DNA of 64,000 bases from a virus, in the IMG/VR virus record IMGVR_UViG_3300024257_000005, positions 1 through 64,000 of that record. One strand, given 5' to 3'. A program made the translations under genes and the position numbers. Position 1 is the stretch's first letter; each line of letters starts with the position of its first letter. Of this stretch, positions 8,519-18,475 are shown in pieces. The notes under the pieces were generated by a model that was given only the letters and a program-made list of their open reading frames with translations, did no database searches and had not been told where the DNA came from.

Positions 8519-10966
8519 GTGGCTAGAGGTAAACAAGACACACCAAAAGATCCAAATGCAAGTCAGCGAGAGTTCCTTAGAGTTCAAGAAGAGATCTTAA
8601 AGAAAACAGGCTCGACGGAAAAGGTTCAGCGTAGATTTTCTAAATGGACTCAAGAGGTTAGCTCTTTTCAACAAGATATTCTGGGCACTGTTACAAATGA
8701 ATTAGACAAAAAGATAGAAATCATGAAGGTAACTAGACAGGTTGGAGAAACCCTAGCTACTAATTTTACACACAATCAAGAAATATTGGAAAGCTCTAGA
8801 GCCATCCTTGAAAACACTGACGACTATGTTAAGAGTCTTCAAGGGGCTTCAGATTTTGTCGATAGAGTAACAGGAAGTATTCCACTAATATCTGAAGCAA
8901 TGCAGCAATCTATGGCTGATACAGTTAAAAACTTTTTTGCTCCTCAAATAGAATGGTGGAACGACCTTCAGGCAAAAGCATTAAAAATTTGGAAGTCTTG
9001 GGGAATGGGTGCAAAAATGGGACTCGTTGCTGTAGCACTAGCATTTGTAGGTGTTTGGAAAATATTCAAAGAGCTAGATGAAGCACTAGAAGACTTTATG
9101 CATACTCTGGGAAGTACTAGAAAAGAAGCAAATCAATTAGAAGATATGGCTTTAAATACGTACACCAATTATGCAAAATATGGAGTTTCCCTAAGTGAAT
9201 CATTAGATATCACACAGGCTATTGTTGAAGAGCAAGGTCATATGGCTGACATATCACAAGAGCTTATTAGTCAGGCTGCAATAATGGCACAGGCATTTGG
9301 AATGTCATCAACTGAAGCAGCAATCTTGGTTGATCTACAAAAAGAGGCTCTTGGTCTTACAGATGCACAAATTATTAATAATGCTAAAATGGTTAAAGCT
9401 ACTGCTCAAATATACAATGTTGGTGCCGGTCGTGTTGCTAGAGATTTAGCAGATTCTGCAGAAGAGGTTGCTCTGTTCTCTGGAGCCGGTATGGAAAATC
9501 TTATAGAAAGTGCAGCATACGCAAGAAGACTTGGCGTCACATTTAAAGAAATTGCCACAATAGCTGAATCATTGTTAGACATAGAATCATCAACCAGTGC
9601 TGCAATGCAAGTACAGATGCTGACAGGAAGAACAATAAATTTAAGTCAGGCTAGAAGCATGGCATTGAATGGTGATATTCAGGGTGCTAATGAAAATATT
9701 TTAAATCAACTTGGTTCTCATGCAGAATTAAGTCAGGCTGATTATTTTACTAAAAAAGCCATCTCCGAATTATTAGGTACTGATGCAAAAACTTGGCTTT
9801 CAATGAAGAACGATCAAGAGCAGATTTTAAATATTTCAAAAGATACAAAAAAGATTTACGATTCATATCTAGGCGTTTCATTAGCTGAAGCATTAGATGT
9901 GAGCGAAACACTTGGCAGATTAGGGAAACTGAAAGCTCAGCTAACTTCAATATTCAAACCTATTCTCTTACCATTAGTTAAGGGATTCAACTTTTTTTTA
10001 GATGTACTAATCAATATAACTGATGCAATAAATAGGGCTCAAGATGGCTGGGGCGAATGGTCTAAAGGATTGGCTAATTCTGCAATATCTCTTGTTGGAA
10101 TCTCTGCTTCTATATTTGTTCTCTATAAAGGATTCAAGCTCATGTCTAAGTTGAGCATTTTTGGAAAGCTGGCTAAAGGAGCAGCATCTGGAGGTGGTCT
10201 AATAAGTAAAGGGCTTGGACTTGGAAAAGGAATGGCAGGAACAATGCTTAAGGGAGCGCTTGGATTAGCTGCATTAGGAGTTGCATTAATCCTTGTAGGA
10301 AAAGGTGTTCAAATGTTTGCCGATGTTGGTATCGATCAAGTTCTTGTAATGACAGCAGCATTAGTTGGTTTAGGTGTTGCTGGAGCACTACTTGGAACCG
10401 TGTCAGGACTGGCGATTGCTGGAGCTGTTGGATTAGCTGCACTTGGAGCTGCTTTATGAGTGGTTGGAAAAGGAATGCAACAATTGGCCAACGTTAATGC
10501 TGATCAACTTTCAGCAATGATTGTTCCATTATTAAAACTAGGAGCTGTAGGTGTTCTATTAGGAGCCTTTGCTCTTCCTGCATTATTAGGTGCTGCGGCT
10601 TTAGCGGCATTAGGAGTTGCACTTACTATTACTTCAATTGCTGCAGAAAGATTTTCCAAAGCAATCTTTTTAACTCCGGCAGAAGGAATTACCAGACTGG
10701 TCCAGATGCAAAAAGATATTGATATGTCGCACATGAAATCTGAATTGGAAAGTGTTGTTGATCCTATACGTGAGCTAAATAAGGAATTTTCAGAATTGAA
10801 TACAAACATTTTAAAGCTTAGTAAAATGAAAACCAAAGATATATTTGGTGGATCAAAGGGTGGAAGAAGCTCTCAAACAATAAGACAGCCTATTAAATTA
10901 GAAGTAAAACTAGATAAATATACTATTGCAAAAGCAATGGAAACTGTAATCTTAGAAGGAAATTAA
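8519..10966 (+). CDS. Tail tape measure protein, gp29-like
   Basis: GTG start (product MARGKQDTPKD) after a weak GTTGAAATAAT site; TAA stop; 815 residues with TGA at 10457 read as Trp (GAALWVVGKGM). It is the longest tail-region gene and follows the gp26/51-like pair, as expected for a tape measure. The first third is helical and amphipathic. From about residue 505 to 720 it has hydrophobic Gly/Ala/Leu segments, including two similar modules (GLAALGVALILVGKG / GLAALGAALWVVGKG), which may form the membrane-inserting part released during DNA entry. The recoded TGA sits inside the second copy, where the first has Leu-Ile-Leu, so a large hydrophobic residue fits. Confidence 0.85.
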
Positions 10967-10967
10967 A

Positions 10968-12326
10968 ATGCCAGATAGTCCAGTATATGAAGTTGATCTT
11001 TCGCCTGTAATTAGATCGAGCGATAGCGGAAGTCAATCAGATCCTAATCTAGTTGGGACTCATATTGTAGTAGATACTGGTGGAACCGATCCTAATATAT
11101 CCGGAAGTCATGCTGCTGATAGTGGAAGTGTTGCCGATGTAATATTTACAATTGATAGAACAGTTGTAGAATTAATTCAGACTATTGATTCTGATTACTA
11201 TGCTGCAATTGACAAAGCTCATCTAGAAGGATGACGTCAAGGCAGCAACGATGAAAATGGTGAGGGAGGATCAAGACTCGTTGAAAGACCATCAACTCCA
11301 TTTACTGAAAATGAGGCAAAGCAGACAAAAGATGTCTTAGATAAACTATCTAGCTTCTTTGGCGCTGACGCACTTAAGAGAAGATTATTAAGACGGGTTG
11401 ATGAAAAAATTTATTATGCTACTTCTGCAGCTAAAGCATGGGCAAGAAAAAAGGTTGCGACAGCTTTCAATGATGGCATTAATAAAGTTAGAAGCACAAG
11501 TTATTATACTGGAGTTGAAGCAGCAGTAAAGCAGAAGATAGATGATTGAGTTCCTAAGTCGTTAATTAAACCCAGTGGGAAGGGTCGTGAACAGCGAGAT
11601 AAAGATGGCACTAATTCGTCAGTTCGAAATAGACTAACAGGCGATCAAGATGCCAGTAATCAAAATCAATTCAACTCGGGCGTATCGCCAAGTATGGGTA
11701 ACGACTGGCTATGGGGAGTGAATCATCCTGCTATAACCTCTAACAAAGAGTTAAATTTTGAACCAGGACCTGTTAAGCCTAGCGATCCAATTATGACAAG
11801 AGTTCCTATGCCATTCTACTTTGTTGATGTCAGAACTGACAATCATTGCTTTTTCAATGCTACAATTTCAGATTTATCCGATTCATATTCACCAAACTGG
11901 ACACGTGAGTCATATTTTGGTAGAACAGAAGGAATATCAAAATATGTAAACACAGATAGAACGATTTCAGTAAACTTTACAATTATTGCAGATGATGCTG
12001 ATGATTTAGAATCTATATATAAAAAATTAAACTGGCTAGCTCAAGCCGTGTACCCAAAATATAAAGAAAACAGTGCTGCATATGGATATGAAAGCTCACC
12101 AATCTTACGAATGAGAATTGGAGATTTAATAAAATATAATTCAACAGGAATTGGCGGATATTTAACTACACTGGACTATGCATACAGCATGGATGCCGGT
12201 TGAGAAGTGACAACTGTTGGTAAAAAGGTTCCAAAAAAGATTGATGTATCTATGGCATTCACGGTTATTCATGACTTCATGCCAGACTTTGGTTCTACAT
12301 TTTATGATGTAAAGGCGGTAAATTAA
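10968..12326 (+). CDS. Baseplate tail-tube cap protein, gp48/gp54-like
   Basis: ATG one base after the tape measure stop; TAA stop; 452 residues with TGAs at 11232, 11547 and 12201 read as Trp (LEGWRQG, DDWVPKS, DAGWEVTT). The first 220 residues are Ser/Asp-rich and low complexity. The C-terminal half has the tube-initiator pattern: SDSYSPNWTRESYFGRTE, TDRTISVNFTI, LNWLAQAVYPKY, LRMRIGDLI and GWEV.....PKKIDVSMAFTVIHD. Such proteins cap the baseplate hub and start tube growth. The Trp in GWEV is a conserved position in this family as I recall it. The long N-terminal extension is unusual. Confidence 0.75.
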
Positions 12327-12327
12327 A

Positions 12328-12609
12328 ATGGCAACATCAAGATATACAAATACTAAGACGACTATATTCAACAATACTAGATCCAGAGAGATTGGAACTA
12401 ATGTTGTAATCAAAGCTCGCGATGATGATATTCTTATTCGATGGACCGACAGTGTTTCAGCTCGAAAACTAGCTACTCAATATCTTGGATCACCAGAATA
12501 TTACTGGGTGATCTTATCATTAAACAATGTGTCACTTGAGAGTGATTTCGTTCTTGGTCAACAGCTTAGGGTTCCTAGACATATTGGCTCAATAGTGTCA
12601 GGATTATAA
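12328..12609 (+). CDS. Baseplate wedge protein, gp53-like
   Basis: ATG 1 base after the previous stop; TAA stop; 93 residues. The pattern ...IRWTDSVSARKLATQYLGSPEYYWVILSLNN followed by ...LGQQLRVPR is typical of gp53/LysM-like baseplate proteins, in which a short helix and YYW..L..NN precede a LysM-type G-x-x-L-x-I-P end. Shorter than T4 gp53 (196). It would link the wedge to the hub. The next gene starts 1 base downstream. Confidence 0.7.
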   Translation: MATSRYTNTKTTIFNNTRSREIGTNVVIKARDDDILIRWTDSVSARKLATQYLGSPEYYWVILSLNNVSLESDFVLGQQLRVPRHIGSIVSGL

Positions 12610-12610
12610 A

Positions 12611-14365
12611 ATGGCAGCATTACTAGAAGTATTTCAGCATGGAGAAATGGAAGAAGATGCTCAAGCCTGGTGGGATGAATTTAAATCACTAAGCACCATT
12701 GAACTATCTGAGCTTTCCCCATTTATTAGAATCACACCCTTGATAATGATAAACACCGATATCGTTGAACACAAAGTGTCTTCTTTATTAACGATGTATA
12801 AATCTCAAATGAAAACCGATGGGTATACAGGAGGATATGCACTAAAAGGCATGACGATGAATGTACAAGATACTGTTGGTGCTACATTTGAGATAGTTCT
12901 TGAATTTCAGATCTTCGATCTTGAGGTATTTGAAAAGTCTTCAGATTCTGGACTATACTTTCTATCAAATTTAAACTCCCGTCTAAAATTAGAATTTGGG
13001 TGGGGAAAATATATGTGGCCTCTAGTAGAGCAGTCGCATGCAACGGTTGTCGAAAAACATGCCGGCAAGGGTCAAGAACTTTATTGTGCTGTTGTCAAGG
13101 CAAATGTAGGAATCTCAGACGAACAAATTATTACATTTACTGTAACGCTTAGAGCTCCAAGTTCTCTTCTCATGAAACAATGGAGAAATGATTTTGGTTT
13201 TGACTTAAATATGGATGCCATGAAACTACCTGTTGCATACTTCAAGAGGAAAAAGTGGATGACATGGCTAACAGGTGCTAGAGATGTTGTGTCTGCAGTT
13301 ACCTTAAAGACACTAACCGATCATATTACTAGATCTATCCAGACAAAATTATATAAAGTGGGAATGAATTCTCAAACTCCACCGACGTTTGATGTACGGC
13401 ATCCCATTAGCAAGCTACAAGTCTTAAATCCTTCTCTAGATCCAGACATTGGTCTTGCTGAAGAAGGAGCTAATGCAACGGTTGGTGACATTCTCATTTC
13501 TACTGATTATCTTAAAGAAGCGAAAATATCTACAAAAACCTCTCAACTATTTATGAAAGAAATAATTGATAAAATTAATTCGGCTGGTGGTGGAGCACTG
13601 AAGTTAGATATTATTCCCTCATTGAATGGCTCGATCCTTACAATTTCAAATGTTGCAAGTCCCACAGGTAAAGTAAAAGCAAATGGAAAAGTGGAAGAAG
13701 ATATATGGTCAATTAGAGATAGATATCTAAAGCTCAATTTTGCTGATGGAAATTCACTTGTTCAATCAATCACATTCAATTCTGACATTGAAGCTGCTGC
13801 AACAAATGTACAAAATTTTATTCAGAAACAAGGTCTCGAAAAGGCATCAAATCCAGAGCTTCTTGCTTTTATGTCTTCATGGTATGAAGATACAGATACG
13901 TGGAAAACAGCCACCGGTGATGAGCGAATGAAGCTTCAACTTGATTTTGAGAAGGATCCTAGTAATCTATTTAGTCAAGTATTGCAACTAAATAAAGAGC
14001 TTGAAAATGCTGAAGAGATGAGAGCTGAGTTTGCAGCCGTAGTGGAATCGCTTGTTGTGTTGGACAACACTCTGAAATATCTTCCTTATAAGATGGAAGT
14101 GACAATAAAGGGAGTTTCAGATATGAACAAGGGAACGAGAATATTACTGGACGAGACTGTGGCAATACCCATATTTAGAAGCACAATATGGAGAATCGTT
14201 GATATAAGCCATGCCCTAGATGATAGCTCATGGACAACTACATTTTCTGCAATTTGTGAATTCAATAATGAAATCAATAAAAAGAACATAGAGCTAGAGG
14301 ATAGTGGGCGTAAGAAATTTAAACAATTTGGAGATAAATTTGATCATGTATCTAAGTTTATATAG
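12611..14365 (+). CDS. Large baseplate protein, probable hub component
   Basis: ATG start; TAG stop; 584 residues; no TGA in spite of its length and Trp content. Near residue 130 it has LKLEFGWGKYMWP, a G-W element I associate with large baseplate hub/wedge proteins of T4-like and jumbo phages. ELSPFIRITPLIMI lies near the N-terminus. No peptidase or lysozyme motif is visible. Last gene of the structural block, followed by an 87 bp gap to the replication genes. The precise T4 counterpart (gp27, gp6 or other) cannot be settled by eye. Confidence 0.6.
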   Translation: MAALLEVFQHGEMEEDAQAWWDEFKSLSTIELSELSPFIRITPLIMINTDIVEHKVSSLLTMYKSQMKTDGYTGGYALKGMTMNVQDTVGATFEIVLEFQIFDLEVFEKSSDSGLYFLSNLNSRLKLEFGWGKYMWPLVEQSHATVVEKHAGKGQELYCAVVKANVGISDEQIITFTVTLRAPSSLLMKQWRNDFGFDLNMDAMKLPVAYFKRKKWMTWLTGARDVVSAVTLKTLTDHITRSIQTKLYKVGMNSQTPPTFDVRHPISKLQVLNPSLDPDIGLAEEGANATVGDILISTDYLKEAKISTKTSQLFMKEIIDKINSAGGGALKLDIIPSLNGSILTISNVASPTGKVKANGKVEEDIWSIRDRYLKLNFADGNSLVQSITFNSDIEAAATNVQNFIQKQGLEKASNPELLAFMSSWYEDTDTWKTATGDERMKLQLDFEKDPSNLFSQVLQLNKELENAEEMRAEFAAVVESLVVLDNTLKYLPYKMEVTIKGVSDMNKGTRILLDETVAIPIFRSTIWRIVDISHALDDSSWTTTFSAICEFNNEINKKNIELEDSGRKKFKQFGDKFDHVSKFI

Positions 14366-14452
14366 ATTAACTTGTCTTTTGAAGAATCTCACTTTTATTT
14401 AAAATTGTCCAACTAACTAAAACTAATCAACAAAAATAAGGGTTACAATAAG

Positions 14453-15799
14453 ATGATCAATATTATAGATAATAGTCTAGAATATGACAGTATGATTTCT
14501 AACATCACAAAAACAAGTAAAATATATCTACAAATTTCATCTGGAACAGATGAAGACAATTTTCTTTTTATCCCTGAAAGGGACATCTTATATGTTATAG
14601 ATCAAGTCTATTTAGACAAATTCACCTTTGATATAAAATTGATTGAGACAGATATCTATCTATATAATACCAGACTTAACATAGCCACAAATTCTACAGT
14701 CATTGATACTGATGCTCTATACTATTCTATATTCAAAGTAGAATTGAATGAGTCAAATTTAAATGAGAATAATATTCCACTAAAATTAGCACAGACTAGA
14801 GTTAACAATTTCATACATACCAGAAACAGTGAAGCTGCCATTATTCCAACTACCTTAGCTAGTGAGTACTACTATTTATTATTCAAAACTCTTAATGGTT
14901 TCATAGAAGATTATAAACATGCTCTAAATAATCCAGAATATGTAGCTTTCATTAAGAGAAAGAATGCATTCAAACTATTAATGACATCAGGTGTTCATGT
15001 AAATAATAATCTCATAGAAGGCATTAAAGAATCAGCATATTCATTAGAACCCACTATCCAGAAAACTGTAGATACCTTAGGCAATAATAAAGATTCAATA
15101 ATATATCCAGAATTTAATTTTGCTAGATCTCCAACTGGTAGAGTAGCTTCATCTTATAATAGTCTAAACATGATGGCCTTGAATAAATCAGATGAGACCA
15201 GACTGTTTTTTAATTCTAGATTCAAAGATGGATATTTAGTAGAGTTCGACTTTGATGGAATGCATTTAAGAATAATAGCCAGCATTCTAAATTTTGAAAT
15301 TCCATTAGACATTCCAGCTCATAAATTTATGGCTACAATATTTTTTGACAAGCATATAGATGATATAACTGATGATGATGTTAAGAGATCTAAGAAGAAG
15401 ATCTGGTCTATTCTATATGGGACTATATATTTTGATCACCATTTTATTAAAAAGATCAATGCTTTCAAGGAGTACAAAGTTCTCAAGACCAAGACTCCAC
15501 TTGGAAGGAAAATTGATTTAGGTGTAGATGAAGATAAGAGATTCAACTATTTCATCCAGAAGTTTGAGGTCGACTATATAACCTCAGTTCTATCTAATGT
15601 CTCTAAATATATTATTGATAGCAGGATAAAAATGAGACCTGTGATCTATCAGTATGATGCTATTATATTTGACATTCCACCAGATGAGATAGGCCAGCTA
15701 AAACACATACAAGACATTTTAGAAACATCAATCGAGGGTTTGCATTTGAAAACAAAAATGAAAGCCGGTAAAAATTTTAAAAAACTACAATTATTATAA
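14453..15799 (+). CDS. Minimal family A DNA polymerase (polymerase domain only)
   Basis: ATG start, TAA stop, 448 residues. The family A core is visible: ARSPTGRVAS (the TGR motif before the fingers), motif A VEFDFDGMHLR with Asp at about 266, motif B RSKKKIWSILYGT near 312-324, and motif C QYDAIIFD with Asp402. Motif C begins with Gln where Pol I usually has His. There is no 5' nuclease and no room for a complete 3'-5' exonuclease domain, so proofreading would have to come from another protein, for example the exonuclease at 25013. The window also encodes DnaE, so this enzyme may do repair, primer processing or recombination synthesis. Very low G+C even for this genome. Confidence 0.85.
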   Translation: MINIIDNSLEYDSMISNITKTSKIYLQISSGTDEDNFLFIPERDILYVIDQVYLDKFTFDIKLIETDIYLYNTRLNIATNSTVIDTDALYYSIFKVELNESNLNENNIPLKLAQTRVNNFIHTRNSEAAIIPTTLASEYYYLLFKTLNGFIEDYKHALNNPEYVAFIKRKNAFKLLMTSGVHVNNNLIEGIKESAYSLEPTIQKTVDTLGNNKDSIIYPEFNFARSPTGRVASSYNSLNMMALNKSDETRLFFNSRFKDGYLVEFDFDGMHLRIIASILNFEIPLDIPAHKFMATIFFDKHIDDITDDDVKRSKKKIWSILYGTIYFDHHFIKKINAFKEYKVLKTKTPLGRKIDLGVDEDKRFNYFIQKFEVDYITSVLSNVSKYIIDSRIKMRPVIYQYDAIIFDIPPDEIGQLKHIQDILETSIEGLHLKTKMKAGKNFKKLQLL

Positions 15800-15808
15800 G
15801 GAGTTAGT

Positions 15809-16219
15809 ATGAAACAGTTCCAGTTACTTTGCACATTTTCTACAGAAAAGCTTGTAAATAGAAAAGTAGAAGAAATCAAAAGCAAATTCGAAATTCAGAA
15901 TGATTCAATATTCATTTTACAGAGCACATCAAATAAAGACGACTGGTACATTACATACAATGCATTACTAGCCTGAGACGATAACTACAAAGACTTGGTT
16001 ACCAACACAATCAATATTCACAGGAATAAAGAAACCAACACTCTGTATACAATCAATGCTCTCAATGAGGTGATCAAGAATTGCAACAATGGAGTTCTAG
16101 ACACTAACTATAAAATCGACTGGGATAATTATAGAAACTCTATTTTGTTATATAGAAATGAGATGCTTTTGACAATAAAGACAAAGCTCAATGGAATAAT
16201 AAAATGAGAAAAAATTTAA
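15809..16219 (+). CDS. Hypothetical protein with two recoded TGAs inside the replication block
   Basis: ATG after AAGGAGTTAGT; 136 residues ending at TAA 16217, with TGAs at 15974 (LLAWDDNY) and 16205 (IIKWEKI then stop). The second TGA is four codons from the true stop. The N-terminus MKQFQLLCTFSTEKL looks strand-forming, and a DDWYITYN segment follows. No known domain recognised. It is co-directional with, and 9 bases after, the polymerase gene. It is the only gene between 14.4 and 40.8 kb that carries TGA codons. Confidence 0.6.
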
Positions 16220-16247
16220 AAATAATTGATCTTTTGTAGAATTTCAT

Positions 16248-16256
16248 TATATTTAT
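16248..16256 (+). promoter_or_regulatory. TATATTTAT promoter-like motif upstream of SSB
   Basis: Exact 9-mer, 54 bases before the SSB ATG, in a 91-base gap that otherwise holds only A/T-rich sequence and the GAGGAG ribosome site. Confidence 0.45.
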
Positions 16257-16310
16257 CAATGATTAACAAATAACAATTAAACCTATTAAAACAAAACGAG
16301 GAGAAAAACA

Positions 16311-17105
16311 ATGGACGTAAAAGCCGTAAAAGAACGTCGTAAGCAATTCGCTGACAAATTCAAAAGAAATACAGACATATGGAAAGCCCCTAAGGGCACT
16401 CATGATGTAAGGGTCGTTCCTTATATTAACAACTCTGCTGACCCATTTGAAGAACTATGGTGGCACTGGAACATTGGCAATCGTGGTTTTCTTTGTTTAA
16501 AGAAAAACAAAGGAGAAGATTGTCCAATCTGTAACATGGCATCTGAAATGTGGAAATCAGAAGAAGATGAGGATAAAGAAATTGCAAAGAAAATGTTTGC
16601 AAATGTAAGATTCTATGCTCCTGTCTTACCAAGAGACGCTGAAGAAGAAGGTGTTAAATGGTGGGGCTTAAGTCAGACTCTCTATGATGCATTGACAAGT
16701 GAAGTATTGCTTGATCAGGTCGGAGATTATACTGACATAGAAGCAGGCCGTGACATTGCTGTCACATTTAAGACAAAAGAAGAAACTGGAAATGATTATG
16801 GTAAAGTATCAGTTGATGTTAAGTTTACCACATCACCACTTTCTGAAGATAAAGAGGTTGTTGCAAAATCACTCAAAGAGCAACCAAGTCTTATTGAAAT
16901 GTACCCCTACAATACTGCTGATGAACTAACTGAAGTATTAAGAAAATGGCTATTCCCAGAAGATGCTGAAGAAGAGGCTGCTTCAAAACCAGCTGCTAAA
17001 TCTGCACCAAAGGAAAAGGTCGAATCGCTTAAGACTGAAAGTGAAGATGATTCAGCCGGTACTGATGAAAGTTTAGAAAACAAATTCAAAAAACTTCTAG
17101 ACTAA
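16311..17105 (+). CDS. Single-stranded DNA-binding protein, gp32-like
   Basis: ATG after GAGGAGAAAAACA, a strong site that fits a protein needed in quantity; TAA stop; 264 residues (T4 gp32 is 301). Features of the gp32 family are visible: a basic N-terminal arm (VKERRKQFADKFKR), an OB-fold core with a zinc site (H-x9-C-x8-C-x2-C in HWNIGNRGFLC...DCPIC), and an acidic C-terminal tail. It would coat ssDNA and recruit the recombinase and helicase encoded just downstream. It has its own promoter-like motif and is followed by a strong hairpin. Confidence 0.88.
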   Translation: MDVKAVKERRKQFADKFKRNTDIWKAPKGTHDVRVVPYINNSADPFEELWWHWNIGNRGFLCLKKNKGEDCPICNMASEMWKSEEDEDKEIAKKMFANVRFYAPVLPRDAEEEGVKWWGLSQTLYDALTSEVLLDQVGDYTDIEAGRDIAVTFKTKEETGNDYGKVSVDVKFTTSPLSEDKEVVAKSLKEQPSLIEMYPYNTADELTEVLRKWLFPEDAEEEAASKPAAKSAPKEKVESLKTESEDDSAGTDESLENKFKKLLD

Positions 17106-17117
17106 ACACATAATAAT

Positions 17118-17158
17118 ATAGAGACAGTTTTGAGCTAATCATTACTGTCTCTATTTTC
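17118..17158 (+). terminator. Strong hairpin terminator or attenuator after SSB
   Basis: ATAGAGACAG (17118-17127) and CTGTCTCTAT (17145-17154) form a perfect 10 bp stem with a 17-base loop, followed by TTTTC. It lies between SSB and recombinase and could raise SSB levels relative to the downstream genes. Confidence 0.75.
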
Positions 17159-17176
17159 ATTTAGGGAGATTTCGCT

Positions 17177-18475
17177 ATGGACAAAGATGTACGTGATAAA
17201 TTAGTTGATGGAATTTTCTCAACTTTAAATACGAAATTCAAAGATACAAATCAAAAGTCATTCCGACTATCTGATCCTGATTCACCAGAAAATGCTAAAG
17301 AGTTTTGCTCTACTGGGTGTACTCCCCTAGACGTTGCAATATCAAATCGTGTGGGTGGAGGAATACCATACGGAAAGATCACAGAACTTAATGGACTAAA
17401 CTCATCTGGAAAATCATTGTTGCTTGCAACTATTTTGGTTGAAAATCAGAAGAAGGGCGGAATATCAATATTCTTAGATAATGAGTTTGCTGTAGATGGA
17501 ACTTTTTATGAAGCAATTGGCATGAACCTAGATCAACTAGTGTATTCACAAATTGAATATATTGAAGATATGCTTGATGCGATTACTGAAATTACACTCA
17601 AAATAAGAAAAGAAAATCCTACCATACCAATTGCAATTGGATTAGATTCTATTGCCGGAGCAAAAACGAGAAGTGATGCTGAAGGAATGGAAAAGGGTGG
17701 ATATAATACTCATAAAGCAATTATCTTATCTCAGAAGCTACCCATAATTGTAGCACTTTGTGCAAAACATAATATTGCCTTAATAGCTACACAGCAGCTG
17801 AGACAAAAAGTTGGTGGAATGGGATTTGGCGATCCATATGTATCTGCTTCAGGTGGTATGGCATTGGCCTTCTTTGCTTCTGTTAGAATCAGACTTGCAA
17901 CTATTGGAAAAATTAAAGCAGGCGATCTGGTTGTTGGAGTTAAATCTAGAGCCAGGGTAGAGAAAACAAGATTAGGGCCTCCATTTAGGGAAGCCGAGTT
18001 TGAAATCTTTTTTGACTCTGGTATTGATGATGCTAAATCCTGTCTTGAACAGCTAAAATTCTATAAAGTTGTTGAAGGAACCACATGGAAAATCTTCAAA
18101 GAAGATCTACATTTACCAGGGTTTGATCTTGAATGGAGAGATAAAGAAACACATTCAAAAGAGGCTGTTTTATTGATGTCGCCAAAAGGTAAAGCAATAA
18201 CTACAAAACCTGATGTAGGATTCTATCCCAAATTTCAACTTCCCACTTGGAGAAACATGATGAGAGATGAAAATTTCAGACGAGTTGTTGCAGAACAAAT
18301 CACAGACCTCAGCGTCAGAAAATATGCTGGCTATATGGAGAAAGACGACATGACAACATTGGTCACAACTGAAGATGAAAATGCTGAAGTCGTAGAGGAA
18401 GCAAAAGCTACTAAAAAAGAGAAGCTTAAAGCAATCCTAGCCAAACAGGGTTCTAACTCAGAAAATGGTGAATAA
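17177..18475 (+). CDS. uvsX: RecA/UvsX-type recombinase
   Basis: ATG after TTAGGGAGATTTCGCT; TAA stop; 432 residues (T4 UvsX 391). Walker A GLNSSGKS lies near residue 73, a Walker B-like IGLDSIAG follows, and the DNA-binding loop region GGMGFGDPYVSASGGMALAF is present. This makes presynaptic filaments on ssDNA for recombination-dependent replication and repair, working with the gp32-like protein upstream. The C-terminal 60 residues are acidic and lysine-rich. The 3' end overlaps the next gene by 11 bases if the ATG at 18465 is used. Confidence 0.9.
   Translation: MDKDVRDKLVDGIFSTLNTKFKDTNQKSFRLSDPDSPENAKEFCSTGCTPLDVAISNRVGGGIPYGKITELNGLNSSGKSLLLATILVENQKKGGISIFLDNEFAVDGTFYEAIGMNLDQLVYSQIEYIEDMLDAITEITLKIRKENPTIPIAIGLDSIAGAKTRSDAEGMEKGGYNTHKAIILSQKLPIIVALCAKHNIALIATQQLRQKVGGMGFGDPYVSASGGMALAFFASVRIRLATIGKIKAGDLVVGVKSRARVEKTRLGPPFREAEFEIFFDSGIDDAKSCLEQLKFYKVVEGTTWKIFKEDLHLPGFDLEWRDKETHSKEAVLLMSPKGKAITTKPDVGFYPKFQLPTWRNMMRDENFRRVVAEQITDLSVRKYAGYMEKDDMTTLVTTEDENAEVVEEAKATKKEKLKAILAKQGSNSENGE

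Noticed and set aside
1-12326. TGA interruptions as frameshift errors or pseudogene decay
   Set aside because: Reading frame is kept exactly across every TGA, neighbouring sequence stays conserved in type, and no TAA or TAG interruptions occur. Decay would give all three stops.
14366-14452. Promoter GGGTTACAATAAG just before the family A polymerase
   Set aside because: The TACAAT would place the transcript start inside the gene and there is no -35 box at a normal distance.
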